Positions 17,373-27,616 of a DNA stretch of 64,000 bases are shown here, piece by piece. Each line of letters starts with the position of its first letter. The stretch's first letter is position 1. Source of the DNA: Nocardioides marinisabuli (GTDB taxonomy: Bacteria; Actinomycetota; Actinomycetes; Propionibacteriales; Nocardioidaceae); contig NZ_CP059163.1 in the NCBI RefSeq assembly GCF_013466785.1, forward strand, positions 3,286,001-3,350,000. The letters are read 5' to 3'. The position numbers were made by a program, and so were the translations under genes. The notes under the pieces were generated by a model. That model did not search any database. It was given only the letters and a program-made list of their open reading frames with translations, and was not told the DNA's origin.

Positions 17373-18605
17373 TCACGGCGCCAACTGCCCATTGTGGCTC
17401 AGTTCCAAGTGGCGCAAGGCGAGGGCCACCTCGCTGCTCGTCGGCCCCAGATCGCGGCCGAGGAGGGTGGTCGCCTTCTGGAGCCGGTAGCGAATGGTGT
17501 TGCGGTGCACTGAGAGTTCAGCTGCCGTCCGATCGATGCTGCCGCCCAGAGCCAGATACCTCGCGACGGTCTTCCGGAGGCTGACCTCATGGACCGCATG
17601 GCCGGCCAAGTTGCCTAGTGTGCGCCGCATGAAGTCGTCCACCTCCTCGTTGCATCCGAGGAGCACGAGGGCTTCGTGATGAGCGTGGAGGAAGACGCCC
17701 CGCTTGTCGGGATGCACGATGTCCAGTGTCCTCCGAGCCAGTTGATGAGAGGACGCGAAACCAGCCAGCCCAGGTCTACTCGGCCCTACAAGGACACGCA
17801 GATCGCCAACAGGGCTGTTGGACAGCGTCAGCTCCGCGTCGGGGGTCAGCTGTCGACTGGTCGAAGTCCACATCCAGGCCTGACGGCCGCCCGGACGCAC
17901 TACCAGCGGCGGCCGCAGCCCCGCCTCCGCCGCCAGATGTCGGCACGATTCCTCGAGCGACTCGACAGCATCCTGCTCCTCGCCGGCTGCCAGGATGAAG
18001 GCAGTGTGGTACCCCGTCATGGGATATCCCCCCAGCTCGGCAGAGAGTCGCCGGATGTCCAGCGCCTCTCCGTCCAGCACCCGTGACACCGTTTCCATCC
18101 AGCGCGCGTTCTGCCCGATCTCAATGCGACGGCGCGCCTCGTGGTAGATCCGACTGGTCTCGTTGATGGAGCGATCGATCCAGTCGGACGCTCGCTCCCA
18201 CAGGAAAATCAGCAGTTCTGTCCGCTCGGATCGGGCATCGTCGATCTCGGCGATCAGATCTGTGACATAGCCCCACGTGCTCTGCTGTGCGATGCGGTAT
18301 ACGCGATTGAGGGTCTCGAGCGGGAGCGACGTCTGTGCCGATTCGCGCGCGATGTGTACGGCGGTAGGAACCAGGACGAAGGCCGTTTGCGGCTGCGTCA
18401 GTTGGTCGAGGAAGCCGGTCCAGTGTTCGCGGATCGCTGCTTCGATCCCCTCGGGCAGGCCGGGTCGGGAAGCCAGTTCCGGGACCTCCTCCAGGATCGT
18501 GTAGGCGGTGCGCTCCACCCAAGCCTCAACCTGGCTGGCGCTCGACTCTTCGAGGACAAAGAGTGTCACCCATTCCTCGACCCACGGCAGTGGACGTGTC
18601 GGCAT
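17373..18605 (-). CDS. PucR/CdaR-type transcriptional regulator (410 aa)
   Basis: The C-terminal helix-turn-helix (DRTAAELSVHRNTIRYRLQKATTLLGRDL) is the PucR-type domain, preceded by a GGDEF-like middle region. The N-terminal part is helical, and I do not recognise a ligand domain. The ATG at 18605 follows AGGAGC; the longer open frame upstream lacks a ribosome site. It converges on the acyl-CoA ligase and diverges from the mce operon across a 308-bp region, so it is a candidate regulator of lipid uptake. Confidence 0.85.
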   Translation of the reverse strand: MPTRPLPWVEEWVTLFVLEESSASQVEAWVERTAYTILEEVPELASRPGLPEGIEAAIREHWTGFLDQLTQPQTAFVLVPTAVHIARESAQTSLPLETLNRVYRIAQQSTWGYVTDLIAEIDDARSERTELLIFLWERASDWIDRSINETSRIYHEARRRIEIGQNARWMETVSRVLDGEALDIRRLSAELGGYPMTGYHTAFILAAGEEQDAVESLEESCRHLAAEAGLRPPLVVRPGGRQAWMWTSTSRQLTPDAELTLSNSPVGDLRVLVGPSRPGLAGFASSHQLARRTLDIVHPDKRGVFLHAHHEALVLLGCNEEVDDFMRRTLGNLAGHAVHEVSLRKTVARYLALGGSIDRTAAELSVHRNTIRYRLQKATTLLGRDLGPTSSEVALALRHLELSHNGQLAP

Positions 18606-18913
18606 CTGGCTCCTGTGGTCGAGTCGACGGCTTAAGAACCGCCATGATTGTGCAAAGATACAAGAACTAGTCGCGCGTTGGGCATCATTGACGAGACATA
18701 CGCCCCGCCCTCTCTGTGTAATCGCGGTCACATCGTGAATCGGAAGGGTGAGCGCATGGGGATGCGGGGTGGACCTGCCGCGACAGAAGCGTCGCCGAGG
18801 GCTGTTCGAGTGTTACCAGTTCAGCGGGGGTGTTGTTCGGTGGGCTTACATCAGTCGCCCCACGGTCTCGACGACCCTTCGTGGGCTGAGAGCATCCCGG
18901 GCCGCGTCGCACG
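18606..18913. other. Divergent regulatory region between PucR-type gene and mce operon
   Basis: No gene is visible. The region should hold promoters in both directions; a TTGACG at 18688-18693 could be a -35 box but has no well-spaced -10. No strong palindrome stands out. Confidence 0.4.
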
Positions 18914-19774
18914 ATGGTGACGGCGACTACCCCCCGGGACGCGGTCCAGCGGCCCGGACCGTCCGGCTTGACGCCGAGCTCGCGAAAGATGGCCAACGAG
19001 GCCATGAGTTCGAGCGTGTTCGTCCAGGCGCTGAGCACGTTCGGCGACTTCTATTCGTTCACCGGCAATGTCTTCAAGCAGATGTTCACCCGTCGCTTCC
19101 AGTTCCGCGAGTTCGTCTCCCAGGCATGGTTCCTCACGACCGTCTCCTTCGCGCCGGCCATCCTGGTCGCCATCCCCTTCTGCGTCGTGATCATCTTCCA
19201 GGTCAACCAGTTGCTGATCCAGATCGGCGCCGTCGACCTGGCTGGAGCGGGCGCGGCCGTGGCGGTGGTCCGTGAGATCGGACCCATCGTGAGTGTTCTG
19301 GTGGTGGCCGGCGCCGGTGCCACCGCGATCTGCGCCGACCTCGGCTCGCGCAAGATCCGGGACGAGATCGATGCCATGGTGACCCTCGGCATCGATCCCA
19401 TCCAGCGACTCGTCGTTCCGCGCGTCCTTGCCTCCATGCTGGTCGGCGTCGCGCTGAACGGAGTGGTGACCGTCGTCGGCATCGTGGGGGGCTACATCTT
19501 CTCGGTTGTCCTCCAGGGAGCCACGCCCGGTCTGTACGTCTCCGACCTGACCCTGCTCGTCGGTCTCGCGGACTTCATCACCTCCGAGATCAAGGCCGCT
19601 GTCTTCGGCATGTTGGCCGGTCTGACCGCGTGCTACCTCGGGCTGAATGCCAAGGGCGGCCCCAAGGGCGTTGGAGACGCCGTCAACCAGACCGTCGTCT
19701 TCGCCTTCATGCTGCTGTTCGCCGCCAACAGCGTGATCAGCGCCATCTTCCTCCAGATCAAGTTGGGAGCCTGA
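18914..19774 (+). CDS. yrbEA: YrbE/MlaE-type permease, mce subunit A (286 aa)
   Basis: Integral membrane permease of the MlaE family with about five segments and the conserved cytoplasmic coupling motif IRDEIDAMVTLGIDPIQRLVVPR, plus the C-terminal GGPKGVG motif. With the second YrbE protein it forms the membrane channel of an Mce lipid importer. The start is uncertain: ATGs at 18914, 18989 and 19004 are all possible, and homologues begin about 20 residues before the first helix. Confidence 0.92.
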   Translation: MVTATTPRDAVQRPGPSGLTPSSRKMANEAMSSSVFVQALSTFGDFYSFTGNVFKQMFTRRFQFREFVSQAWFLTTVSFAPAILVAIPFCVVIIFQVNQLLIQIGAVDLAGAGAAVAVVREIGPIVSVLVVAGAGATAICADLGSRKIRDEIDAMVTLGIDPIQRLVVPRVLASMLVGVALNGVVTVVGIVGGYIFSVVLQGATPGLYVSDLTLLVGLADFITSEIKAAVFGMLAGLTACYLGLNAKGGPKGVGDAVNQTVVFAFMLLFAANSVISAIFLQIKLGA

Positions 19775-19775
19775 C

Positions 19776-20639
19776 ATGGCGGTCCACGCCACCACGCCGC
19801 GTCCGAGGCAGCGAGCGCTGCGCCTGGGCCACGTGGCGAGTCGACCGGCCCAGGGGCTTCGAAATCTTGGCGACCAGCTCGGCTTCCACACCTCGGCCTA
19901 TCGTGCGATGCCGCGCGCGATCCGAAGCTACCCCAAGGAGATCATCCGGCTGCTCGCCGAGGTGTCCCTCGGCTCGGGTGCCCTGGCCCTGATCGGCGGC
20001 ACCGTGCTGGTCATCGGCTTCCTGACGGCCGCATCCGGAATCGAGGTGGGGCTGCAGGCCTACACCTCTTTCGACAACATCGGGGTCTCCGCGCTGTCGG
20101 GCTTCTTCTCGGCGTACTTCAACACCCGTGAGGTCGCCCCCATCATCTCCGGCATCGCGCTCACCGCCACGGTCGGCGCCGGTTTCACCGCCCAGATCGG
20201 AGCGATGCGGGTCAGCGAGGAGATCGACGCGATCGAGGTCATGGCTGTGCCTCCCATCCCGTACCTCGTCACCACCCGCATCATCGCCGGCTTGATCGCC
20301 GTCGTGCCGTTGTTCACGATCGCCCTGATGTCCTGCTGGCTGGCCACCGAGCTCGTGGTGACGGTCGGTTACGGCCAGGCGTCCGGCACCTACGAGCACT
20401 ACTTCGACACCTTCCTCGTGCCCACTGACCTCTTCCTGGCCGGCATCAAGGTCCTGATCATGGCGCTGGTCATCGTGTCCGTGTGCTGCTTCCACGGGTT
20501 CCGTGCCAGTGGAGGGCCGGCTGGAGTGGGTCAGGCGGTGGGGCGGGCGGTCCGCTCTGCGCTGATCGCCACCATGTTCGTCGACCTGATCTTCGCGCTC
20601 GCCGTCTGGGGCGGGCCGTCGGTCCACATCGCGGGGTGA
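19776..20639 (+). CDS. yrbEB: YrbE/MlaE-type permease, mce subunit B (287 aa)
   Basis: A paralogue of the preceding permease with the coupling motif VSEEIDAIEVMAVPPIPYLVTTRI and the GGPAGVG C-terminal motif. It starts two bases after the first permease ends and its stop adjoins the first Mce gene. The pair of non-identical YrbE proteins is standard in actinobacterial mce loci. Confidence 0.93.
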   Translation: MAVHATTPRPRQRALRLGHVASRPAQGLRNLGDQLGFHTSAYRAMPRAIRSYPKEIIRLLAEVSLGSGALALIGGTVLVIGFLTAASGIEVGLQAYTSFDNIGVSALSGFFSAYFNTREVAPIISGIALTATVGAGFTAQIGAMRVSEEIDAIEVMAVPPIPYLVTTRIIAGLIAVVPLFTIALMSCWLATELVVTVGYGQASGTYEHYFDTFLVPTDLFLAGIKVLIMALVIVSVCCFHGFRASGGPAGVGQAVGRAVRSALIATMFVDLIFALAVWGGPSVHIAG

Positions 20640-20644
20640 AGACC

Positions 20645-21814
20645 ATGGTGCAAGCTCGAGGGATCGACCGGCAGTTCCTGTCCGGCCTGACCATCATCGT
20701 CCTGCTGGCGGCGGTCGTCGTGGGAACGCTCATGCAGTACAACGGGGTCTTCCGGCCCAGCGTCGACGTCGTGGTCGAGGCGGACCGCGCTGGGATCACC
20801 ATGGCGCCGGGGGCGCCGGTGAAGCTGTACGGCGTCGAGGTCGGCGCCGTGAGCGACGTCGATATCGACGGCGACCGTGCCGAGATCACCCTCGAGCTGG
20901 AGCCGGACCAGGCCGACTCCGTGCCACGCGACGTCACCGCGCAACTCGTGCCGCCGACCGCATTCGGTGCCAAGTACGTCCAGCTGACTGTCCCGGAGGG
21001 AGCGAGCTCGGAGTCGATCGAAGCCGGCGACGTCATCCCGGCGAGCGCCACCACGGTGGAAGTGGACGAGGCATTCACCAATCTCAGCGCCGTCCTCGAG
21101 GCTGCACGCCCAGCCCAGGTCAGCGAAGCCTTGAGCGCTGTGGCGGGGACTGTGGACCAGCGTGGTGAGATGCTGGGAGAGCTCATCACCCTGACCGATA
21201 ACTACTTGACGTCCTTCAATCCCTCGCTCCCGGCCCTCAGCGAGGACCTGCGGCGCCTCGACGACGTGGCCGCGGTGTACGACCTGGCCCGGGACGATCT
21301 CATCACCACCTTCGATGGTGCGGCCACGACGTTGGAGACGGTGGTCGAGCAGCAGGCGTCGCTGCGCGCCCTGGAGCTGAGCCTCACCTCCTTCAGCAGC
21401 GAGGGCGATGCCCTGTTGAGGGACAGCGGTCAGGGACTCAGCACCTCCTTGCGGTTGCTCGATCCCGTGACCCGGTCACTGGCCCGGTACTCCCCGGAGC
21501 TGCCGTGTCTCATCGAGGGCCTGGCCCAGGGCAACGAGCTCGCGGAGCTCGCGGTGGGAGGCACCAATCCGGGCATCACCACCTTCACCCACGTGGTCCG
21601 CGGTCGGGAGCCCTACCAGTACTCGTCCGACCTCAAGCTGCTGGGCGAGAACCGGGGTCCCAACTGCTTCGGCCTGCCGTACGTGACGCCGGAGGAGGCG
21701 TCGCTCACCTATGAGCCGACCTTCGCGACCGGGGTGAATCCGTTCACACAGTCATCCGAGGGAGCCCCTGGCTCCGCCGACGTGCTCGATATTTTGGGAA
21801 TAGGGGGTCGCTGA
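20645..21814 (+). CDS. mceA: MceA-type lipid-transport protein (389 aa)
   Basis: One N-terminal membrane anchor (QFLSGLTIIVLLAAVVVGTLM), then the MCE/MlaD domain (about residues 35-115, with GAPVKLYGVEVGAV and FGAKYVQL), then a long helical region and a Cys-containing tail. Mce proteins form a tube that guides lipids across the envelope. The ATG at 20645 is used; a GTG at 20636 that overlaps the permease stop is an alternative. Confidence 0.92.
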   Translation: MVQARGIDRQFLSGLTIIVLLAAVVVGTLMQYNGVFRPSVDVVVEADRAGITMAPGAPVKLYGVEVGAVSDVDIDGDRAEITLELEPDQADSVPRDVTAQLVPPTAFGAKYVQLTVPEGASSESIEAGDVIPASATTVEVDEAFTNLSAVLEAARPAQVSEALSAVAGTVDQRGEMLGELITLTDNYLTSFNPSLPALSEDLRRLDDVAAVYDLARDDLITTFDGAATTLETVVEQQASLRALELSLTSFSSEGDALLRDSGQGLSTSLRLLDPVTRSLARYSPELPCLIEGLAQGNELAELAVGGTNPGITTFTHVVRGREPYQYSSDLKLLGENRGPNCFGLPYVTPEEASLTYEPTFATGVNPFTQSSEGAPGSADVLDILGIGGR

Positions 21815-21815
21815 C

Positions 21816-22859
21816 GTGGCGACGAGTCCAGTGCGAGCCAGGGAGCGGGCCGATCTGCTCAGGCTCGTCTCCTTCCTGGTGGTCGCCGCGCTCGTGACGT
21901 TCTGGGTGGGTGCCGTGACCAGCGAGTACCGCTCCGGGGGAGCGGCGCCTTACCGAGCCGCCTTCGCCGACGTGTCGGGTCTTCGTCAGGGAGACCAGGT
22001 CCGGGCCGCGGGCGTCAGGGTTGGCGAGGTGACGGACATCGACGTCCGGCCGGACAGCACGGTGGTCGTCTCCTTCGAAGTCGATGACGCCCTCGTCCTC
22101 GACGAATCGACCACGGCCACGATCGAGTACCGCAACCTCATCGGCGACCGGATCGTTCAGCTGGCCACGACCGGCGGAGCCAGTGCGGCCGAGCTGTCAC
22201 CGGGAGGAATGATCTCGATCTCCAACACCGCCTCAGCGCTCGACCTCGACACCCTGCTCAACGGATTCAAGCCGCTGTTCGCCGGCCTCAACCCCGCCCA
22301 GGTCAACGATTTGTCGCAGCAGCTGGTGCAGGTGCTGCAGGGTCAGGAATCGGCCGTCGAGACGTTGACGACCCGCGTCGGCTCGTTCACCTCCGCGATC
22401 GCCCAGCGCGAGCAGCTGATCACCCAGGTGATCGGCAACCTGAACGAAGTCCTGGAGACCGTGGATGGGCGTCGCGACGAGCTCGGGCAGGTGATCGACG
22501 CGCTCGACATCGTGCTGACCCGCTTCGACGAGCAGGACACCGAGATCCTGATCGCGGCCGACAAGATCGATCGATTCGCCCGTGAGGCATCGGGACTGCT
22601 CGCCCGAGCCCGCGGCGACCTCACTCCCGACCTGCGTGCGCTGACGGTGGCGGCGCGCGGTCTGAACCTGGAGAAGGAGGAGCTGGTCGCCGTGCTGCAA
22701 CAGCTTCCCCGTCACTATCGCAAGCTGCAGAACGCCGGTTCCTACGGCAACTTCTTCAACTTCTTCCTGTGCGGTGTCCGGGTCCAGACCGACGTCGTGG
22801 CCGGTGCCCCGGTCCTGACGCCCTGGATCAACTCCGATGCCGAGAGGTGCCAGGCATGA
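21816..22859 (+). CDS. mceB: MceB-type lipid-transport protein (347 aa)
   Basis: N-terminal anchor, MCE domain with GDQVRAAGVRVGEV and IEYRNLIGDRIVQL, then a long alpha-helical domain that should assemble the transport channel with the other five Mce proteins. It begins with GTG one base after the MceA stop. The C-terminal FFLCGVRV and a final Cys are typical of MceB-type proteins. Confidence 0.92.
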   Translation: MATSPVRARERADLLRLVSFLVVAALVTFWVGAVTSEYRSGGAAPYRAAFADVSGLRQGDQVRAAGVRVGEVTDIDVRPDSTVVVSFEVDDALVLDESTTATIEYRNLIGDRIVQLATTGGASAAELSPGGMISISNTASALDLDTLLNGFKPLFAGLNPAQVNDLSQQLVQVLQGQESAVETLTTRVGSFTSAIAQREQLITQVIGNLNEVLETVDGRRDELGQVIDALDIVLTRFDEQDTEILIAADKIDRFAREASGLLARARGDLTPDLRALTVAARGLNLEKEELVAVLQQLPRHYRKLQNAGSYGNFFNFFLCGVRVQTDVVAGAPVLTPWINSDAERCQA

Positions 22860-23842
22860 ATGGCTTGCTTCGTGGTCGTGCTCGCCGCGGACTTGTGGGC
22901 ACGGTGGTGATCGTGCTGGTGGTCCTGGCCAGCCTCAACTTGAACCGGTTGCCCCTGGTGGGCAACAGCGACGTCATCCATGCCCGGTTCGCTGAGGCGG
23001 GCGGTCTGCGCGGGGGGGACTCGGTGATGGTCTCCGGAGCCGAGGTCGGCAAGGTGCGCGACGTCGTGCTCGAGGGCGGCGTCGTCGAGGCTGACCTGGT
23101 CCTCACCGACGCCGATGTCGAGCTCGGCGACCTGACCGAGGCCCGCATCGTCACCACCACGCTCCTGGGGCGTGCGGCGGTCGAGCTCGTGCCCGCCGGA
23201 GACGGGGCACTCGAGGCGGGGGACACGATCCCCGTCGAGCGCACCGATGCGCCCTACAGCATCACCAGCGCTCTCAATCGGCTCACCACCGAGAGCGGGG
23301 AGATCGACAAGGCCGCCCTCCAGCGCGCCATCGACCAGGCCTCGGGCGTCCTCGAGGGTTCGCGGGACTCCGTCGGCCCCGCCCTACGCGGCATCACCGA
23401 CATCTCCCGTGCGATCGCTGCCAACGACGAGCAGCTGGCCACCTTGTTGGATCGTGCCACTCGGGTCACCGACGTCCTGGCCGATCGCGACCAGGAGATC
23501 GCGTCACTGCTGACCGCGGGTGAATCGCTCTTCGCCGAGCTGGACGCGCGTCAGCGTGTCATCGAAGCGCTGCTGGAGAGTGCCCAGATGCTCGCGGATC
23601 AGCTGCAGGGCGTCCTGGAGGAGAACACCCAGGTCATCGGTCCCGCGCTGAGGCAGCTCAACAGCATCGTCGAGGTCCTGAACCGCAACCGCAAGGCGAT
23701 CCAGGACACCCTGGTCGGTCTGCGGGGCTACGCCACTGCGTTCGGCGACGCCGCGTCGACCGGTCCGTGGTTCGACGCCTACATCCAGAACCTCACCGAC
23801 CCTGCCACCTTGGCGCCCATCCTGTCTGGAATCCTGCCGTGA
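22856..23842 (+). CDS. mceC: MceC-type lipid-transport protein (328 aa)
   Basis: N-terminal membrane anchor (GLVGTVVIVLVVLASLNL), MCE domain with GGDSVMVSGAEVGKVRDV and TTLLGRAAVELVP, then a helical domain. The ATG at 22856 overlaps the MceB stop (ATGA). At 328 residues it is shorter than many MceC proteins, which can have a proline-rich tail. Confidence 0.92.
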   Translation: MNGLLRGRARRGLVGTVVIVLVVLASLNLNRLPLVGNSDVIHARFAEAGGLRGGDSVMVSGAEVGKVRDVVLEGGVVEADLVLTDADVELGDLTEARIVTTTLLGRAAVELVPAGDGALEAGDTIPVERTDAPYSITSALNRLTTESGEIDKAALQRAIDQASGVLEGSRDSVGPALRGITDISRAIAANDEQLATLLDRATRVTDVLADRDQEIASLLTAGESLFAELDARQRVIEALLESAQMLADQLQGVLEENTQVIGPALRQLNSIVEVLNRNRKAIQDTLVGLRGYATAFGDAASTGPWFDAYIQNLTDPATLAPILSGILP

Positions 23843-25047
23843 CCGACATCTCCAAACGCGGCCTCGTGCGCCGCCTCGCCGTCCTCCTCGTCCTGGGCCT
23901 GCTCGTGGTATCGACCGCGACGCTCATCCGTGGCGGTGACACGACGATCAACGCGACCTTCACCAGTGCCGAGGGGCTCTACGTCGGAGACGACGTACGA
24001 GTGCTGGGCGTCCCAGTGGGCACCGTCAGCCAGATCACCCCGTCGGAGACGGGTGTCGAGGTGGAGCTCATCATCGAGGATGACCAGCCGATCCCGGCCG
24101 ACGCACGGGCGGCCATTGTCTCGCCCAGTCTGGTCAGTGGGCGGTTCGTCCAGCTGGAACCCGCCTACGTCGGGGGCCCGCAGCTGTCGGACGGTGCTGA
24201 GATCAGCGTTGAACGCACCGCGGTCCCCGTCACCTTCGACGACGTCAAGCAGCAGCTGACCGACCTGACCGGCGCACTCGGACCCCAGGAAGGTGCCGAT
24301 CGCGGCGCCCTGGGGCGTGCTGTCGTCGCGCTGGACGGGAGCCTGGCGAATGGCAACGCCCTGGAGCTGCGACGAGCCATCGCGGGGCTGCGAAACGCTA
24401 CCGCGGCCCTGTCTGACCCCAGCTCCGACCTCTTCACCACCGTGGCTAACCTCGACACTTTCACACGTGCCCTGGCAGTGAACGACCAGGCCGTGCGTGG
24501 GTTCGCCGAAGAGATCGACGCCGTAGGTGAGGTCCTCGAGCGCAACCGGTTGACGCTGACCGCGGTGCTACGCGATCTTTCGGCGACGCTGCGGACCACG
24601 CGCGACTTCCTCGACACCAACCGAGCGGGCATCTCGACCGCGGTCCGCCGGGTGAACCTGCTCTCGGCAGCCCTGGCCGACCGCTCGGACGCGCTGGCGG
24701 GGTCCCTCCACCTCGGCACCAACGCGCTCATCAACCTGGCGAACATCGTCGAAGGATCCGCGCTGAAGGGGCGCGCCACCCTCAGCGCGCTGGACAGCCT
24801 TCCGCAGCTGCTGTGCGGGGCGATCCTGGGTGCGGGGGGCACCGCAGCTCAGTGTGACAAGGTGCTCAGTCCGATTCTCGAGGCTCTGGGTCTGGAGAGC
24901 TTGGACCAGGGCCTGGTCCCGGGCATCAACGTGGGCGAGCCTGGTGACGGTGACGACGTCCCGATCCCCGGGCTGGCGGGCGTCGAGATCGACCTCTTGC
25001 AGACCCTCGGAAGTCTGCTCACCGGCACCAACGGAGGCACGCCATGA
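23839..25047 (+). CDS. mceD: MceD-type lipid-transport protein (402 aa)
   Basis: Anchor near residues 9-26, MCE domain with GDDVRVLGVPVGTV and PSLVSGRFVQLEP, and a helical region ending in two Cys-containing segments (LLCGAILGAGGTAAQC). The GTG start overlaps the MceC stop (GTGA). Confidence 0.92.
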   Translation: MTDISKRGLVRRLAVLLVLGLLVVSTATLIRGGDTTINATFTSAEGLYVGDDVRVLGVPVGTVSQITPSETGVEVELIIEDDQPIPADARAAIVSPSLVSGRFVQLEPAYVGGPQLSDGAEISVERTAVPVTFDDVKQQLTDLTGALGPQEGADRGALGRAVVALDGSLANGNALELRRAIAGLRNATAALSDPSSDLFTTVANLDTFTRALAVNDQAVRGFAEEIDAVGEVLERNRLTLTAVLRDLSATLRTTRDFLDTNRAGISTAVRRVNLLSAALADRSDALAGSLHLGTNALINLANIVEGSALKGRATLSALDSLPQLLCGAILGAGGTAAQCDKVLSPILEALGLESLDQGLVPGINVGEPGDGDDVPIPGLAGVEIDLLQTLGSLLTGTNGGTP

Positions 25048-26291
25048 CGACCCGCTCCATGCTCAGGCGACGAGGCGCACACATGCGGCTGACCGCCGCC
25101 GGTACGCTGCTCGCCTGCCTGGCCACGGGATGCTCGCTCCAGCCGAACGAGAACACCTTGCCCGGCCAGGTGGCCACCGGGTCCGACGGCTACGGGGTCA
25201 CCGTGCGCTTCGAGGCCGTGGAGAATCTCGTCCCGAACTCCCAGGTGCTCCTGGACGACGTCGTCGTGGGAACGGTGACGGCCATCAGGGTGGATGACTG
25301 GCACGCCGTGGCCGACCTCCGGCTCTTGGACTCGGTCCCGATCAGCGACCGGGCCAGGTTCACCATCGGACAGAAGACGCTGTTGGGCGCGCAGTACGTC
25401 GACATCGACTCCCCGCCCGTCGATGCCGCCGCCTCGCCCGTGGGACTGCTCGGTGACGGGGACGAGGTGCCCTTGTCTCGCACGGGCCAGGCTCCGGGCA
25501 CCGAGCAGGTCCTCGCCGGCGTAGCCCTGCTGCTCAACAACGGCGGCCTCTCGCAGATCAGCACCATCACCAGCGAGCTGACCACGGCGCTGGACGAGCG
25601 GCAGCTGGACGCCCGCGACCTCGTCACGCGGTCCAACGAGCTGTTGACAGTGCTCGATGACACCAAGGGAGAGATCATCAACACGCTGGAGTCGCTCGAG
25701 AGCCTGAGTCGGGGCCTTGCCGACGACCGCGAGGTCATCGCGCGGGCCATCGACGAGGTGGGTCCGGGTCTGGAGGCGTTGGAGCAGGAGCGGGCGCGTC
25801 TGGTGGACGCCGTCACCACCTCGGGGCGAGCCAGCACGAGAGCTGTCGGTGTGATCCAGGCCAGCCAGGAGGCGATCCTGGCCAACCTCGACTCCCTGGG
25901 GCCCATCCTCAGTCAGCTCGGCAAGACGGCGACCCGACTCCCCGAGGCGCTCAAGATCGCGATCACGGTCCCCTTCCCGGCCATGACCACGGAGAAGACG
26001 CTTCGAGGCGACTACTCCAATCTCTTCGCCACGATCGACGTCAGCGCCCAGAGCCTCGCCGACCTGCTGCTCGGCACTGGTCAGCTCCCGTCCCTCCAGT
26101 CAGGGGATCCGTTGACTGACCCCCTGCAGCAGTCTGGAGGCAACGGCAACAGTGGTCAGGGAGGCCCGCGCGCCGAGGACGCCGAGGGGGGCAGCGGGTC
26201 GGGCGCCGACGGGAAGCCCCCCGTTGAACCGGACGATGGCCGCGGCGAGGGCGACGGGGCCTGCCTGCTCGGACTCCTGGGTGACTGCTGA
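25044..26291 (+). CDS. mceE: MceE-type lipoprotein (415 aa)
   Basis: Signal peptide with a lipobox LATGC, Cys30 being the predicted lipidated residue. MceE (LprN-type) proteins are the lipoprotein member of each mce set. The MCE domain has NSQVLLDDVVVGTV and QKTLLGAQYVDI. The C-terminal 60 residues are rich in Gly, Asp and Ser and probably disordered. The ATG overlaps the MceD stop; an internal ATG at 25083 would give a shorter signal peptide. Confidence 0.92.
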   Translation: MTTRSMLRRRGAHMRLTAAGTLLACLATGCSLQPNENTLPGQVATGSDGYGVTVRFEAVENLVPNSQVLLDDVVVGTVTAIRVDDWHAVADLRLLDSVPISDRARFTIGQKTLLGAQYVDIDSPPVDAAASPVGLLGDGDEVPLSRTGQAPGTEQVLAGVALLLNNGGLSQISTITSELTTALDERQLDARDLVTRSNELLTVLDDTKGEIINTLESLESLSRGLADDREVIARAIDEVGPGLEALEQERARLVDAVTTSGRASTRAVGVIQASQEAILANLDSLGPILSQLGKTATRLPEALKIAITVPFPAMTTEKTLRGDYSNLFATIDVSAQSLADLLLGTGQLPSLQSGDPLTDPLQQSGGNGNSGQGGPRAEDAEGGSGSGADGKPPVEPDDGRGEGDGACLLGLLGDC

Positions 26292-27616
26292 TGATCCTGA
26301 CGACCCTGATCAAGCGACAGCTCCGGATCTTCGCGGTCCTCACGCTCGTGGCGCTGTTCTTCGCCGTGGTGGTCTACGCCCGCGTGCCGGCCCTGCTAGG
26401 TGTCGGCGTGTACGAGGTGCGCGCCGAATACGCTGACGCCAGCGGGCTCTACCCGAAGGCCATCGTCACCTATCGAGGCGTCCAGGTCGGCGAAGTGGCT
26501 GACCTCGAGGTGGGGGACGGCGGCGCGGTGGCTGACCTGCGCATCGACGACGAGCATGACATCCCGGCCACCGTGGTCGCGGAGCTCCACAGCACCTCCG
26601 CCATCGGGGAGCAGTACGTCGACCTGGTGCCCGCGCCCGGGGAGGACGCCGGGGAGGACTCCGCCTCGTTGGGGGAGGGAGATGTGATCCCGGTGGAGCG
26701 GACCGTAGAGATGCCCCAGATCACTCCGGTGCTGGAGTCCGTCAACGACCTCCTCGCGTCCGTGCCCCGCGCGCGGACCCGTCGCGTGCTCGACCAGGTC
26801 GACCAGGGTCTGGCCGGGAGCGGTCCCGACCTGGCCGGCACGATCGAGAACGCCGACAGCCTCCTCCGCACCGCGCAGGATCGACTGGCTGTCACGACGT
26901 CCCTCATCAGGACTGCCCAGCCGGTCCTGGGTACCCAGCAAGCCCTGCGGGGGACCACCCTCAGCTATGCCCAGTCCCTCGCGGCCTTCACCAGCGAGCT
27001 CGCTGGGCGGGATCGTGACCTCCGCGCCCTGCTGTCGCAGGGGCCGGCCGGGCTGCGAGCCGCCACCGAGCTGGTGAACGACCTCCAGCCGACGCTCCCT
27101 CTGCTGGTCACCAACCTCACGACCAACGCTGAGGTGCTCAACACCTACCTGCCGCAGATCCAGGAGGGTCTGGTGTACTACCCGGTGACCGTCGCGCGGC
27201 TGCAGTCCGCCATCAACCCGCGCGCAGAGTTCGGTGACGTCAACCTCGACCTGCGCGCCAACGTGAACAACCCGCCGGCCTGCTCACAGGGCTACCTGGC
27301 GGCGTCGGAACGTCGCGATCCCTCGGTCGCGCAGTTCCGTGACGTCGACCTCCTGGCCCACTGCACGGTGCCCGAGGCGGACCCCAAGTCCGTGCGCGGG
27401 GCCCGGTTGCTGCCCTGCCCCCAGGGAGGCGGGCGCGGACCCCTGCCCTCCTCGTGCGGCTTGGACTTCGGGAAGGGGGTCTGGCCGGAGGGCGCCGGCC
27501 CTTCGGGCCGACGTGACCTGAGCCGCGGCGTGACCGTCGGTGGCGACGCCTCCATGGAGCTGCCGGCCGAGCAGGGATGGCAGGCGCTCGTCCTCGGCCC
27601 GGTGAGCGTGCGATGA
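26291..27616 (+). CDS. mceF: MceF-type lipid-transport protein (441 aa)
   Basis: Anchor (IFAVLTLVALFFAVVVYARV), MCE domain with AIVTYRGVQVGEVADLEV and TSAIGEQYVDLVP, a helical domain, and a Cys-containing tail. TGATG overlap with MceE. It closes the six-gene mce set in standard order. Confidence 0.92.
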   Translation: MILTTLIKRQLRIFAVLTLVALFFAVVVYARVPALLGVGVYEVRAEYADASGLYPKAIVTYRGVQVGEVADLEVGDGGAVADLRIDDEHDIPATVVAELHSTSAIGEQYVDLVPAPGEDAGEDSASLGEGDVIPVERTVEMPQITPVLESVNDLLASVPRARTRRVLDQVDQGLAGSGPDLAGTIENADSLLRTAQDRLAVTTSLIRTAQPVLGTQQALRGTTLSYAQSLAAFTSELAGRDRDLRALLSQGPAGLRAATELVNDLQPTLPLLVTNLTTNAEVLNTYLPQIQEGLVYYPVTVARLQSAINPRAEFGDVNLDLRANVNNPPACSQGYLAASERRDPSVAQFRDVDLLAHCTVPEADPKSVRGARLLPCPQGGGRGPLPSSCGLDFGKGVWPEGAGPSGRRDLSRGVTVGGDASMELPAEQGWQALVLGPVSVR